Positions 26,874 to 33,833 of a stretch of DNA of 42,332 nt are shown piece by piece. The stretch is from Alphaproteobacteria bacterium (lineage in GTDB: Bacteria; Pseudomonadota; Alphaproteobacteria; Caulobacterales; Aquidulcibacteraceae). How positions within the stretch are numbered: position 1 is the stretch's first letter; every line of letters begins with the position of its first letter. A program made the translations under genes and the position numbers. The notes under the pieces were generated by a model. It did no database searches. It was not told the origin of the DNA and saw only the letters and a program-made list of their open reading frames with translations. The DNA is taken from positions 1-42,332 of the forward strand of contig JAIXQA010000016.1 in assembly GCA_027485915.1 (NCBI GenBank). The letters are read 5' to 3'.

Positions 26874-27320
26874 ATGAGCGAGAATACGCCATCCAAACCA
26901 CAATTAGTCACCGAGGGTGAGTTTTCAGGCTGGTCGACTTGGGGCAATGGCTCTGACCCGTTTGAGACGCTCACTGGCCCCTTTTATATGAAGCCACTCG
27001 CCGAGGGTGGATACATTTGTGCCTTTATGCCCGAGGAACGCCATTGCAATGGGATGGGCAATATTCACGGCGGCTGCCTCATGACCTTTGCGGACTTCGC
27101 CCTTTTCGCCCATTGTCATGACCATATGAATGAGCAGCCGTGTGTGACGATGCAATTTGAGAGCCAGTTTGTTGGTGGGGCAAAGGCCGGACTCATGATC
27201 GAATCAACAGCCGAAATTGTGCGGGCAACCCGGACCATGTTGTTCATCCGAGGCGTACTTTCTCAAGACAACAAGCCTGTGCTTGCCTACTCAGCAATCC
27301 TAAAACGCATAGGCTTGTGA
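26874..27320 (+). CDS. PaaI-type hotdog thioesterase
   Basis: The 148-residue protein starts at ATG 26874; a TTG two codons earlier is also open. The hotdog core reads CNGMGNIHGGCLMTFADFALF, where the His-Gly-Gly and Asp positions match PaaI/acyl-CoA thioesterases, followed by VTMQFESQFVGGAKAG. It probably hydrolyses acyl- or aryl-CoA thioesters. It is divergent from the acyl-CoA dehydrogenase, suggesting a shared acyl-CoA role. Confidence 0.88.
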   Translation: MSENTPSKPQLVTEGEFSGWSTWGNGSDPFETLTGPFYMKPLAEGGYICAFMPEERHCNGMGNIHGGCLMTFADFALFAHCHDHMNEQPCVTMQFESQFVGGAKAGLMIESTAEIVRATRTMLFIRGVLSQDNKPVLAYSAILKRIGL

Positions 27321-27674
27321 AAGTTCCATGCAGTTTTGCATGTAGCGTCTGACATAAAATTGGGACAATTGCGGCGCGAATTAGGCGAATTCGGTATGGA
27401 TTTACCCACGGTTCATCTGGGGGACAAGGTTCTGCCACAATCTGTATCTTATTGATCACACTACCTATTTGCACACCAAACATGACAGAATGGTCACTTG
27501 CGAAACCAAGGTGAGCGACCCTACCTTTGTGTTGTCGAAAGGCTCTCCTCCCCTTTTTCAGACGACCGACAAAGAGCGGCGTCACCCCCGGGAGCCTTTG
27601 GATCAAATCGCGATCGTCTCTTAGCCAATCAGGCTTTTGGGATGTGGTCGCAGAACGAACAAAGGAACTATATC
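27321..27674. other. 354-bp gap without a supported gene, hairpin at 27327-27342
   Basis: No convincing ORF starts with a ribosome site here. Just after the thioesterase stop, CATGCA and TGCATG form a six-base-pair hairpin with a GTTT loop; no T-run follows. The rest has ordinary composition, and no strong promoter for the outer-membrane gene could be picked by eye. Confidence 0.4.
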
Positions 27675-28181
27675 ATGCGTATTTTTGCTCTCGCTGTTTT
27701 GGCCGTTACCGCTTTTGCTTCGGCTCCTAGCTTTGCTCAAGATGCCGCTGGCCAAACCTATATCAATGGTGGCTACAACCACTTCCAAAGCAAAACCGCC
27801 GACACCGGCACTTTGAATGGCCGTGTGGGCTATCAAATCACGCCAAACTTTGCCGTTGAAGGCGAAGCTGGCATTGGCTTCAACGACGACAAGGTCAATG
27901 GGGTTACCGTCAAAACCCGCGGCACCTTGGGTGCATTTGCCGTCGTTAGCGCGCCAGTCGCAGAGCGCCTGTCGCTGATGGGTCGCGCTGGATATGTCCA
28001 CCAGTGGGCTGAAGCCAAGGCTGGCGGCGTTAAGGCGAAGGATGACGATGGCTCGTTTGCCGTCGGCGTCGGTGGCCAGTACATGCTGGACGATGCCAAT
28101 GGTGTCCGCGTGGACTATACTCGCTATACTGAAGGCAAGGGCAGCAATGGCTATGCCGTCAGCTATGTCCGCAAATTCTAA
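27675..28181 (+). CDS. Small outer-membrane beta-barrel protein
   Basis: The 168-residue protein starts at ATG 27675 with AAAGGA eight bases upstream. It has a signal peptide cleaved after SFA (about residue 21), then alternating amphipathic strands (YINGGYNHF, GRVGYQIT, FAVEGEAGIGF, GAFAVVSA and so on), ending with YAVSYVRKF with the terminal Phe needed for barrel assembly. This matches an eight-stranded OmpA-like or porin-family barrel. Its function is not indicated. A strong terminator follows. Confidence 0.9.
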   Translation: MRIFALAVLAVTAFASAPSFAQDAAGQTYINGGYNHFQSKTADTGTLNGRVGYQITPNFAVEGEAGIGFNDDKVNGVTVKTRGTLGAFAVVSAPVAERLSLMGRAGYVHQWAEAKAGGVKAKDDDGSFAVGVGGQYMLDDANGVRVDYTRYTEGKGSNGYAVSYVRKF

Positions 28182-28196
28182 AGCCTTACGGCTTTA
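28179..28196 (+). other. Hairpin overlapping the outer-membrane gene stop codon
   Basis: TAAAGCC, TTAC, GGCTTTA is a perfect seven-base-pair stem with four-base loop, and the stop codon is its first three bases. It may pause ribosomes or protect the transcript end. The real terminator lies just downstream. Confidence 0.5.
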
Positions 28197-28210
28197 AGGC
28201 CTGAAATAGA

Positions 28211-28242
28211 GAAGCCTCCTCAGTTTTGGGGAGGCTTTTTTA
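28211..28242 (+). terminator. Rho-independent terminator, probably bidirectional
   Basis: AAGCCTCC pairs with GGAGGCTT around a ten-base loop, followed by TTTTTT at 28236-28241. It ends the outer-membrane gene transcript and lies between it and the convergent GST gene, so it may serve both. Confidence 0.9.
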
Positions 28243-28258
28243 GTTTAGGCCCCCTGCC

Positions 28259-28909
28259 CTAGGGCAACGGCTTTACCCCATTGCGCGCAATCACACGCTT
28301 AACGATGGCCAGATCGTCAACGCGCTTGGCAATGGCATAGAGTTTTGGAGCATGGGCCTGATACCAATCCGGCTTTGGCCGCCACTGGATCAACATCCAG
28401 ATGTAAAGATCGAGCGCGCTGAACGTCTCCCCCAAAAACCACGGATGACTCGCCTGTTGTTCGAGATGCAACATCAGACGCTTGCGGTGCTGGTCAGTTC
28501 GGGTGCGCAAGGACCCCGTCTCATCCTGATCCGCCCATTTCTGAGGATAATCGCCATAGGTGAAGCTTGGATAGATTGCCGCATTAATAAACATCAACCA
28601 GCGCCAAAACGAGGGGCGCAGGCCGCCATCTGAAGCTGGAACCAAGTCGAGATCAGGCCGCGAGTCGTGAATTGTCAGCACAATGGCAGCAGTTTCTGTT
28701 AGGACAGTGCCATTAGGGAAAACCAAGGTTGGCACTTGGCCCAAGGGGTTACTGGCGTGCAGGCCCTCGCTTTCAAGGCCATTATCGCCCCAGCCGACCA
28801 CTTGCACTTGGAAACGAACGCCCGCCATCCCCAAGACGATCTCGGACAACATAGAGCCGCCACCATTGCCGACAAATAGGATTGGATCGGTCGTGTTTGC
28901 TGTCACCAT
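28259..28909 (-). CDS. Glutathione S-transferase family protein
   Basis: The 216-residue protein has the thioredoxin-like N-domain with NPLGQVPTLVFPNGTVLTETAAIV (cis-Pro and the Glu-Thr that binds glutathione) and a helical C-domain containing FSALDLYIWMLIQW. An N-terminal Ser in GNGGGSMLSE may be the activating residue. It lies three bases downstream of metG. The substrate is unknown. Confidence 0.85.
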   Translation of the reverse strand: MVTANTTDPILFVGNGGGSMLSEIVLGMAGVRFQVQVVGWGDNGLESEGLHASNPLGQVPTLVFPNGTVLTETAAIVLTIHDSRPDLDLVPASDGGLRPSFWRWLMFINAAIYPSFTYGDYPQKWADQDETGSLRTRTDQHRKRLMLHLEQQASHPWFLGETFSALDLYIWMLIQWRPKPDWYQAHAPKLYAIAKRVDDLAIVKRVIARNGVKPLP

Positions 28910-28912
28910 GGC

Positions 28913-30622
28913 TTAGCCACCGCCACCAAATTGTTCAGCCCAAGACTTCACCTGATCATCTTCAATCTTGGCAAACAACAAGTCGGGCACATGCGTCTGA
29001 AGGCCATGGGGAAGCGCATCTAACAGGCTTGCATCATCGGCATTCGGCCACATGCGATTTTTCTCGGGCACACCCATGCCATCCAAGATCCGGCTGGCCG
29101 CTTCTGGCACAAACGGTTGGGCAAGGATGGCAAACAGCGCAACAAGGTTCAGGCCCGTGCGGACGCCGACAGCGGCCAAAGCCTCGTCGGTCTTGATCGC
29201 CGTCCAAGGGGCTGCAGTTTGCAAATATTCATTACCCAGAGCCCATAATGCGCGGGTTTCGGCGGCAGCTTTCCGAAACTCCATCTCTTCATGATACGCG
29301 GTAATAGCTGAAATCTTGGCCGAAACTTCGGCCCACAGTTTCGCCTCAGCGTCGCCAGCTACCCCAATTGCAGGCACTTTGCCTTCAAACTTGGCCGCAG
29401 CAAATTTCATGATCCGATTGACGAAATTGCCGAGCACATTGGCAAGGTCGGAATTCACCGTGGCTTGGAAGCCTTCCAGCGTAAAGGCTGCATCAGAACT
29501 TTCAGGCGCATTCGCCATGAGATACCAGCGCCAATAGTCGCCACTGAGAAGTTCCAGCGCTTGATCCATAAAGATGCCGCGCTTTTGGCTGGTTGAGAAT
29601 TTCCCGCCATACCAGGTGAGCCAATTAAAGGCCTTCAAGCGATCAACCAGTTTCCAAGGTTCTCCCGAGCCTAAAATCGTGACCGGGAAAGAAACCGTGT
29701 GGAAAGCCACATTGTCCTTGCCCATAACTTGTACATAGGTCACATCGTCTGCGCCCGCGTCGGTGCGCCACCAGCGCTTCCAATCTCCACCGGTCGCGGC
29801 CGCCCATTCTTCAGTCGCGGCGATATATTCGATGGGCGCGTCAAACCAAACGTAAAACACTTTGTTTTCGAAACCCGGACGCGGTTTGCCATTCTTCAAA
29901 ACTGGCACACCCCAAGAAAGGTCACGCGTGATTGCGCGGTCCTGCAAACCCTCGTCGAGCCACTTATAGGCGATAGAGCGCGCCAAATGTGGCCAGTCCT
30001 TTGCTGCATCGACCCAAGCACGGATTTTTTCTTCCATCAGTGGCTGGCGCAGGAACAAATGGGCGGTATCGCGCACTTCAATATTGGTAGAACCCGAAAT
30101 TTTTGAGCGCGGGTTCTTCAGCTGCGTTGGATCGAGCAAGGAGCCGCAATTATCGCATTGATCGCCACGTGCATCCTCAAACCCACAGATTGGGCATGTC
30201 CCTTCCACATAACGGTCGGGCAAGAAGCGGGCATCATCAATGCAATAGACTTGTTTGGTGACACGCTCTTCCAACAAGTCATTGGCTTCCAACATCTCCG
30301 CAAAATGTTGCGTCAGGGCATAGTTTTGGGGACTGGAGGAACGGCCAAACCAGTCAAACGACAGATGGAAGCCGTCTCCTGCCGTGCGCTGAATTTCATG
30401 CTGCTCATCGCAATAGGCTTTGGTCGACATCCCAGCTTCTGCCGCCGCCAATTCAGCCGGCGTGCCGTGTTCATCGGTTGCGCAGACAAACAGGACCTCA
30501 TGGCCCTGCAGTCGGCGGAAACGCGCATGCACGTCGGAAGGCAACATCGACCCCGCCAAATTGCCGAGATGCTTGATGCCATTGATGTATGGAAGCGCAG
30601 AAGTGATGAGAAAACGAGCCAT
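28913..30622 (-). CDS. metG: Methionyl-tRNA synthetase
   Basis: From ATG 30622 the protein is 569 residues starting MARFLITSALPYINGIKHLGN, where PYINGIKHLGN is the HIGH region. A zinc knuckle CPICG...CDNCG lies at Cys143, 146, 156 and 159. The KMSKS loop reads KFSTS (341-345). It lacks the C-terminal EMAP domain of longer MetRS. The in-frame extension to 30721 is rejected because it would run through the terminator of the microprotein unit. It attaches methionine to tRNA-Met. The promoter must lie in the 60 bases between 30622 and that terminator. Confidence 0.96.
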   Translation of the reverse strand: MARFLITSALPYINGIKHLGNLAGSMLPSDVHARFRRLQGHEVLFVCATDEHGTPAELAAAEAGMSTKAYCDEQHEIQRTAGDGFHLSFDWFGRSSSPQNYALTQHFAEMLEANDLLEERVTKQVYCIDDARFLPDRYVEGTCPICGFEDARGDQCDNCGSLLDPTQLKNPRSKISGSTNIEVRDTAHLFLRQPLMEEKIRAWVDAAKDWPHLARSIAYKWLDEGLQDRAITRDLSWGVPVLKNGKPRPGFENKVFYVWFDAPIEYIAATEEWAAATGGDWKRWWRTDAGADDVTYVQVMGKDNVAFHTVSFPVTILGSGEPWKLVDRLKAFNWLTWYGGKFSTSQKRGIFMDQALELLSGDYWRWYLMANAPESSDAAFTLEGFQATVNSDLANVLGNFVNRIMKFAAAKFEGKVPAIGVAGDAEAKLWAEVSAKISAITAYHEEMEFRKAAAETRALWALGNEYLQTAAPWTAIKTDEALAAVGVRTGLNLVALFAILAQPFVPEAASRILDGMGVPEKNRMWPNADDASLLDALPHGLQTHVPDLLFAKIEDDQVKSWAEQFGGGG

Positions 30623-30682
30623 AGCCCTGATGTAGGCGATTTGAGCCCGCCATCCAAGGCTTGGACCGCACATCCTCTCAAC

Positions 30683-30709
30683 AAAAAATAGGGCCGGCTG
30701 AACCGGCCC
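30683..30709 (-). terminator. Rho-independent terminator of the microprotein unit
   Basis: On the reverse strand GGGCCGG, TTCAG, CCGGCCC is followed by TATTTTTT. The stem is seven perfect G/C pairs and the U-run is on the reverse strand only, so it ends the tandem microprotein transcript before metG. Confidence 0.9.
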
Positions 30710-30764
30710 CAGTTTGGGCATCGTGAGGACGTTGGAGGCGTTGGGGCTGACGATGCCGGTTCGA

Positions 30765-30845
30765 TTAATTGCGGTCAGAAGCGGCCATGCCCAGAAGGCC
30801 GGAAGCGACAGCGGAAAGCCAGACGGCGACGATAAGGTTGATCAT
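30765..30845 (-). CDS. Membrane microprotein, copy 1 of tandem family (26 aa)
   Basis: The ORF has 26 codons plus TAA. It begins Met-Ile-Asn-Leu, has Trp9-Leu10-Ser11, Gly16, Met20-Ala21-Ala22 and ends Ser-Asp-Arg-Asn. Residues 2-22 are hydrophobic enough for one membrane helix, with charges only at the C-terminal Asp24/Arg25. AAGGA lies exactly eight bases before the ATG. It shares ten invariant residues with copies 2 and 3. It is the last gene of the run, followed by the terminator at 30683-30709. I recognise no named family. A toxin-like or small-subunit role is inference. Confidence 0.75.
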   Translation of the reverse strand: MINLIVAVWLSAVASGLLGMAASDRN

Positions 30846-30869
30846 TTTGTTTATCCTTGATGTGAAGCT

Positions 30870-30878
30870 CGGGGAGGA
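30870..30878 (-). other. Shared leader element TCCTCCCCG before copy 1
   Basis: The nine-base sequence TCCTCCCCG on the reverse strand lies 25 bases before the start codon of copy 1. The same nine bases lie 28 bases before copy 2. It is anti-Shine-Dalgarno-like and could pair with AGGA of the ribosome site. Confidence 0.4.
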
Positions 30879-30943
30879 GCGGGTTTATGGTGGGTTTTAG
30901 CGGTAATTTATGGAGGGTCGGCGCAAAGCGTGTGGAGGGAGGC

Positions 30944-31024
30944 TTAAGCGCGTTCTGCTGCGGCCATAGAAGCTAAGCCTGCGCCTAAGAGGCTGAGCCA
31001 AGCAGTGATTACGAGAGTGATCAT
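30944..31024 (-). CDS. Membrane microprotein, copy 2 of tandem family (26 aa)
   Basis: The ORF has 26 codons plus TAA, starting Met-Ile-Thr-Leu-Val-Ile, then Trp9-Leu-Ser-Leu-Leu-Gly-Ala-Gly, and ending Met20-Ala-Ala-Ala-Glu-Arg-Ala. AAGGA lies eight bases upstream of ATG. It is identical to copy 3 at 18 of 26 residues. Spacers are 77 bases to copy 3 and 98 bases to copy 1. One transmembrane helix with a Glu-Arg tail is predicted by eye. No homologous family is known to me. Confidence 0.78.
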   Translation of the reverse strand: MITLVITAWLSLLGAGLASMAAAERA

Positions 31025-31051
31025 GTTGATATTCCTTTTGATTTTTTGAGG

Positions 31052-31060
31052 CGGGGAGGA
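31052..31060 (-). other. Shared leader element TCCTCCCCG before copy 2
   Basis: This is the second occurrence of TCCTCCCCG on the reverse strand, 28 bases before the start of copy 2 and directly after the C9A9 tract. Conservation in both spacers while the rest diverges suggests a function, perhaps in translation control. Confidence 0.4.
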
Positions 31061-31078
31061 TTTTTTTTTGGGGGGGGG
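31061..31078 (-). repeat. Homopolymer tract C9-A9 in the spacer between copies 3 and 2
   Basis: On the given strand nine T (31061-31069) are followed by nine G (31070-31078); the microprotein transcript reads C9A9. Such runs slip easily during replication. It lies in untranslated leader, so length changes could alter the expression of copy 2 rather than the reading frame. Confidence 0.85.
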
Positions 31079-31101
31079 AGGTAGAATGTGGTAGGTTTGA
31101 C

Positions 31102-31182
31102 TTAGTTGCGTTCGGCGGCTGCCATCGTGGCCATGCCGGCACCCAAAGCGCTGAGCCAGATTGTGACGATAAACGTGATCAT
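31102..31182 (-). CDS. Membrane microprotein, copy 3 of tandem family (26 aa), promoter-proximal
   Basis: The ORF has 26 codons plus TAA, starting Met-Ile-Thr-Phe-Ile-Val-Thr-Ile, Trp9-Leu-Ser-Ala-Leu-Gly-Ala-Gly, ending Met20-Ala-Ala-Ala-Glu-Arg-Asn. A strong AGGAG lies eight bases upstream, the best ribosome site of the three. It matches copy 1 at 14 of 26 residues and copy 2 at 18. It is the first gene of the run, about 55 bases from the predicted transcript start. It probably spans the inner membrane; function unknown. Confidence 0.8.
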   Translation of the reverse strand: MITFIVTIWLSALGAGMATMAAAERN

Positions 31183-31219
31183 GTTGGTTTCTCCTGTTGG
31201 TCTGTCGTTGTGTTTGTGC

Positions 31220-31236
31220 TGCACTGCTGTAGTGCA
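31220..31236 (-). other. 5' hairpin at the start of the microprotein transcript
   Basis: TGCACT, a five-base loop, AGTGCA gives a six-base-pair stem close to the predicted transcription start. Stem-loops at the extreme 5' end are common on stable toxin mRNAs of type I systems. Its role here is inferred. Confidence 0.45.
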
Positions 31237-31244
31237 TGGGTGTA

Positions 31245-31279
31245 TTACTACTATAGCACACCACATGTGTCAAACACAT
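31245..31279 (-). promoter_or_regulatory. Promoter with overlapping palindrome for the microprotein unit
   Basis: Read on the reverse strand, TTGACA (31268-31273) is followed after 17 bases by TAGTAA (31245-31250). The -35 matches the sigma-70 consensus exactly, while the -10 is weak. The -35 lies inside a palindrome, ATGTGT, spacer of three, ACACAT (31265-31279), which could be an operator. The divergent dusA start is 65 bases away, so the site could influence both. Confidence 0.5.
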
Positions 31280-31344
31280 TTTTCGCCCTTTGTGCATTTT
31301 TCTGCAGATTTGCGTTTTGAGGCCAAAAAAGGCATGGAGCGGCC

Positions 31345-32358
31345 ATGACTTCCGACACACTCGACCGGCGCTTTAGCGTTGCCCCTATGATGGAATGGAC
31401 AGACCGGCATTGCCGGGCCTTTCACCGTACCTTGTCCAAGGGTGCCCTACTCTACACAGAAATGGTCACGGCAGATGCCTTGATCCATGGCGATCGAAAC
31501 CGGCTGATCGGTTTTGACGCTTGTGAACACCCTGTCGCGATACAAATTGGTGGCTCTGATCCCCATAAGCTTGCTGAAGCCACTAAGATTAGCACGGACT
31601 TTGGCTATGGGGAGATAAACTTAAATGTTGGCTGTCCGTCCGACCGGGTACAGTCCGGCCGGTTTGGCGCTTGCCTGATGCGAGAGCCTGAGTTGGTTGC
31701 CGACTGTGTCAGTGCCATGCAGGCGGCTACCCATTTGCCCGTCACCGTGAAGAACCGGCTTGGCGTAGATGAACAGGACCCACACAATAGCTTGTTTCGC
31801 TTTGTCGAGACGGTGGCCAAGGCGGGCGTGACCGTCTTTATCGTCCACGCGCGCAAGGCCATCCTGAAGGGCCTATCGCCCAAGGACAATCGCGAGATCC
31901 CGCCCTTGGACTATGATGTGGTGCGCGCGTTGAAAGCGGCCCACCCCCACCTCTCCGTCATCCTAAACGGTGGAATAGGCAGCATTGAGCAGGCCCAAGA
32001 GGCGGTTACTGGTCTGGATGGTGTGATGCTGGGCCGGGCAGCCTATCACGACCCTTCCCTACTAGGCCGGGTGGATCATGAGATTTTGGGAAAGGACACA
32101 GAGGTTGTGCGCCCTGAAGAGGCCTATCGCGCCTACAGACCCTATGTGGAGCGGCGCTTAGCCGAAGGCGTGCCGCTGCATGCCATCACCCGCCATATGC
32201 TAGGCTTGTTTGCGGGCAAGCCTGGTGCCCGCATGTTCCGCCGACAATTGGGGGAAGAGAGTCGCGCTGGCGCTGGCATAGAAGTCTATGACCGCGCGCT
32301 GGAACTGATTGAGCGGGAAGCTACCCGCTTTGCCAATCGCGGCGAGATCGCGGCTTAA
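31345..32358 (+). CDS. dusA: tRNA-dihydrouridine(20/20a) synthase DusA
   Basis: The 337-residue protein starts at ATG 31345 with GGAG seven bases upstream. It has the DusA pattern: FSVAPMMEWTDRHCRAFHR at the N-terminus, LNVGCPSDRVQSGRFGACLM with the catalytic Cys97, VTVKNRLG, and VILNGGIGSIEQA with VMLGRAAYHDP for FMN binding. It reduces uridine 20/20a in the D-loop of tRNA using NADPH. Its last base overlaps the start of the TauE/SafE gene. Confidence 0.96.
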   Translation: MTSDTLDRRFSVAPMMEWTDRHCRAFHRTLSKGALLYTEMVTADALIHGDRNRLIGFDACEHPVAIQIGGSDPHKLAEATKISTDFGYGEINLNVGCPSDRVQSGRFGACLMREPELVADCVSAMQAATHLPVTVKNRLGVDEQDPHNSLFRFVETVAKAGVTVFIVHARKAILKGLSPKDNREIPPLDYDVVRALKAAHPHLSVILNGGIGSIEQAQEAVTGLDGVMLGRAAYHDPSLLGRVDHEILGKDTEVVRPEEAYRAYRPYVERRLAEGVPLHAITRHMLGLFAGKPGARMFRRQLGEESRAGAGIEVYDRALELIEREATRFANRGEIAA

Positions 32359-33182
32359 TGCCGCCACTTCAAGACCTTTTGATTTTGGTTGCAGCCATGG
32401 CAGGGGCTGGCGTGTTTGCCGGCCTAATCGCAGGCCTCTTTGGCGTGGGTGGCGGGACCGTTCTTGTCCCTGCTCTCTTCTATGCCTTTGGCGTGTTTGG
32501 GCTGGGTGGAGAAGCCAATCTGCATGTAGCCGTGGGCACCAGCTTGTCGACCATCATCACCACCTCGCTGCGCTCGGTAGCGGCCCACCGCAAGCATGGG
32601 GCGGTAGATGAGGCGGTGCTCAAAGGTTTTATTCCGTGGATCGCTTTAGGGGCCATCATTGGCGCGGTGCTGGCAGGCTTTGCCGATAAAGCGACCTTGG
32701 GCCTGATCTACGGGGCCTTTGCGATCGCACTGGCGGCCTATATGGGCCTTGGCAAGGAAAGCTGGACCATCATGCGTGATGTACCGAGCGGCCCCGCACG
32801 CGCAGGCGTTGGCGCGAGCCTTGGCGCGGTTTCAGCACTAATGGGCATCGGCGGCGGTGCCTTTGGCTCTGCGATCATGACTTTGGCTGGCAGGCCGATC
32901 CATCAGGCAGTGGCCACAGCCTCAGGCTTCGGCGTCGCCATCGCGGTGCCCGCGACCTTGGGCTTTATCGCCATGGGCTGGGGCGCAGAGGGCAGACCGC
33001 CTCTCTCGCTTGGCTATATCAATGTGCCGGGCTTTGTCATTTTGGCCCTCTTGACCGGGGCCGTCGCACCCTATGGCGCGAAGCTCGCCCACCGCTTGGA
33101 CAAAACCATGCTGCGCCGCGCCTTTGGAGCCTATCTCGCCTTTACGGCGCTGGCGGTAGTGATCAAGGCGCTGGTGACTTAG
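32358..33182 (+). CDS. Sulfite exporter TauE/SafE family membrane protein
   Basis: The 274-residue protein has about eight hydrophobic segments and the two family repeats GLFGVGGGTVLVPALF and GIGGGAFGSAIMTLAG. Members export sulfite, sulfoacetate or other anions across the inner membrane. The substrate is not indicated by neighbours. It overlaps dusA by one base (TAATG) and is convergent with the unnamed membrane-protein cluster. Confidence 0.9.
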   Translation: MPPLQDLLILVAAMAGAGVFAGLIAGLFGVGGGTVLVPALFYAFGVFGLGGEANLHVAVGTSLSTIITTSLRSVAAHRKHGAVDEAVLKGFIPWIALGAIIGAVLAGFADKATLGLIYGAFAIALAAYMGLGKESWTIMRDVPSGPARAGVGASLGAVSALMGIGGGAFGSAIMTLAGRPIHQAVATASGFGVAIAVPATLGFIAMGWGAEGRPPLSLGYINVPGFVILALLTGAVAPYGAKLAHRLDKTMLRRAFGAYLAFTALAVVIKALVT

Positions 33183-33188
33183 GGGCGG

Positions 33189-33815
33189 CTAAGGCATCGG
33201 CTTTTTCCACCAATCATTTTCCACCTGCATCGGGGCTGCCATCGGGTGCACCTCAAATGTAATGGCATGACCTTGCGCGGCGCGAAGGTCGAGGACCCAC
33301 AGCAACAATTCTTGGACCCGTCGGGCAGAATACAAAATGAATAGGACAAAAAGCACCGCAAGCCCATTGAGGCCATAAGCTTCAAAATTCATCGCTGTGA
33401 AGTAGCCAACCATATTTGCGATCAATCCCCCCAACCAAAGCATGACTAAGGTCGCCGTGACCTTCGTTAAGAAGCGACTGAATCGCGTTCGCGCTTCTGG
33501 AATACCGCTTCGAAAAGCTAGTGGCTGGCCATTGGACTTCGGGATTTGATGTCGGCCGATTACAGCCATGATGCACAACAAAACGATAATCGCCACGTGT
33601 GTATAAGCTGAGGCAGGCGCATCCCAAATTGCGCCGGATCCAGCCCCTAACAAAAAATACCAGGTGCCGAACTGGAGTAAAACGACGGCGGCATTGCCCG
33701 CTTCCTGCAACACTTCTGCGATGGCACACGTGATTTTTGTCTCCACATCAGGTGCGATGGGGCGCTTGTCTGTCCAGAACAGGAATTTCTGTTGGCCAAT
33801 GCGTTTGTCAGACAT
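33189..33815 (-). CDS. Unrecognised four-helix membrane protein, family member A
   Basis: The 208-residue protein starts with a soluble segment KFLFWTDKRPIAPDVETKI (about 10-28), then has about four hydrophobic helices (near 40-57, 70-87, 116-136, 148-166), and a conserved juxtamembrane helix ARRVQELLLWVLDLRAAQG. Members B and C, immediately upstream, share the N-terminal Pro/Asp-x-Glu-x-Lys-Ile motif and the C-terminal Trp helix. I do not recognise a family. It is the last gene of the four-gene unit and is convergent with tauE. Confidence 0.8.
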   Translation of the reverse strand: MSDKRIGQQKFLFWTDKRPIAPDVETKITCAIAEVLQEAGNAAVVLLQFGTWYFLLGAGSGAIWDAPASAYTHVAIIVLLCIMAVIGRHQIPKSNGQPLAFRSGIPEARTRFSRFLTKVTATLVMLWLGGLIANMVGYFTAMNFEAYGLNGLAVLFVLFILYSARRVQELLLWVLDLRAAQGHAITFEVHPMAAPMQVENDWWKKPMP

Positions 33816-33833
33816 GGAGGGAGCCTCGCTGGA

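Noticed and set aside
30765-31182. Microproteins as Met-rich leader peptides for metG attenuation
   Set aside because: They end at their own terminator, there are three conserved copies, and Met codons are not clustered. Only two or three Met occur in each peptide.
30765-31182. A complete type I toxin-antitoxin claim with antisense RNA
   Set aside because: I looked for a forward-strand promoter over the copies and saw TTGATA/TTGACT fragments but no matching -10, so no antitoxin RNA can be named.
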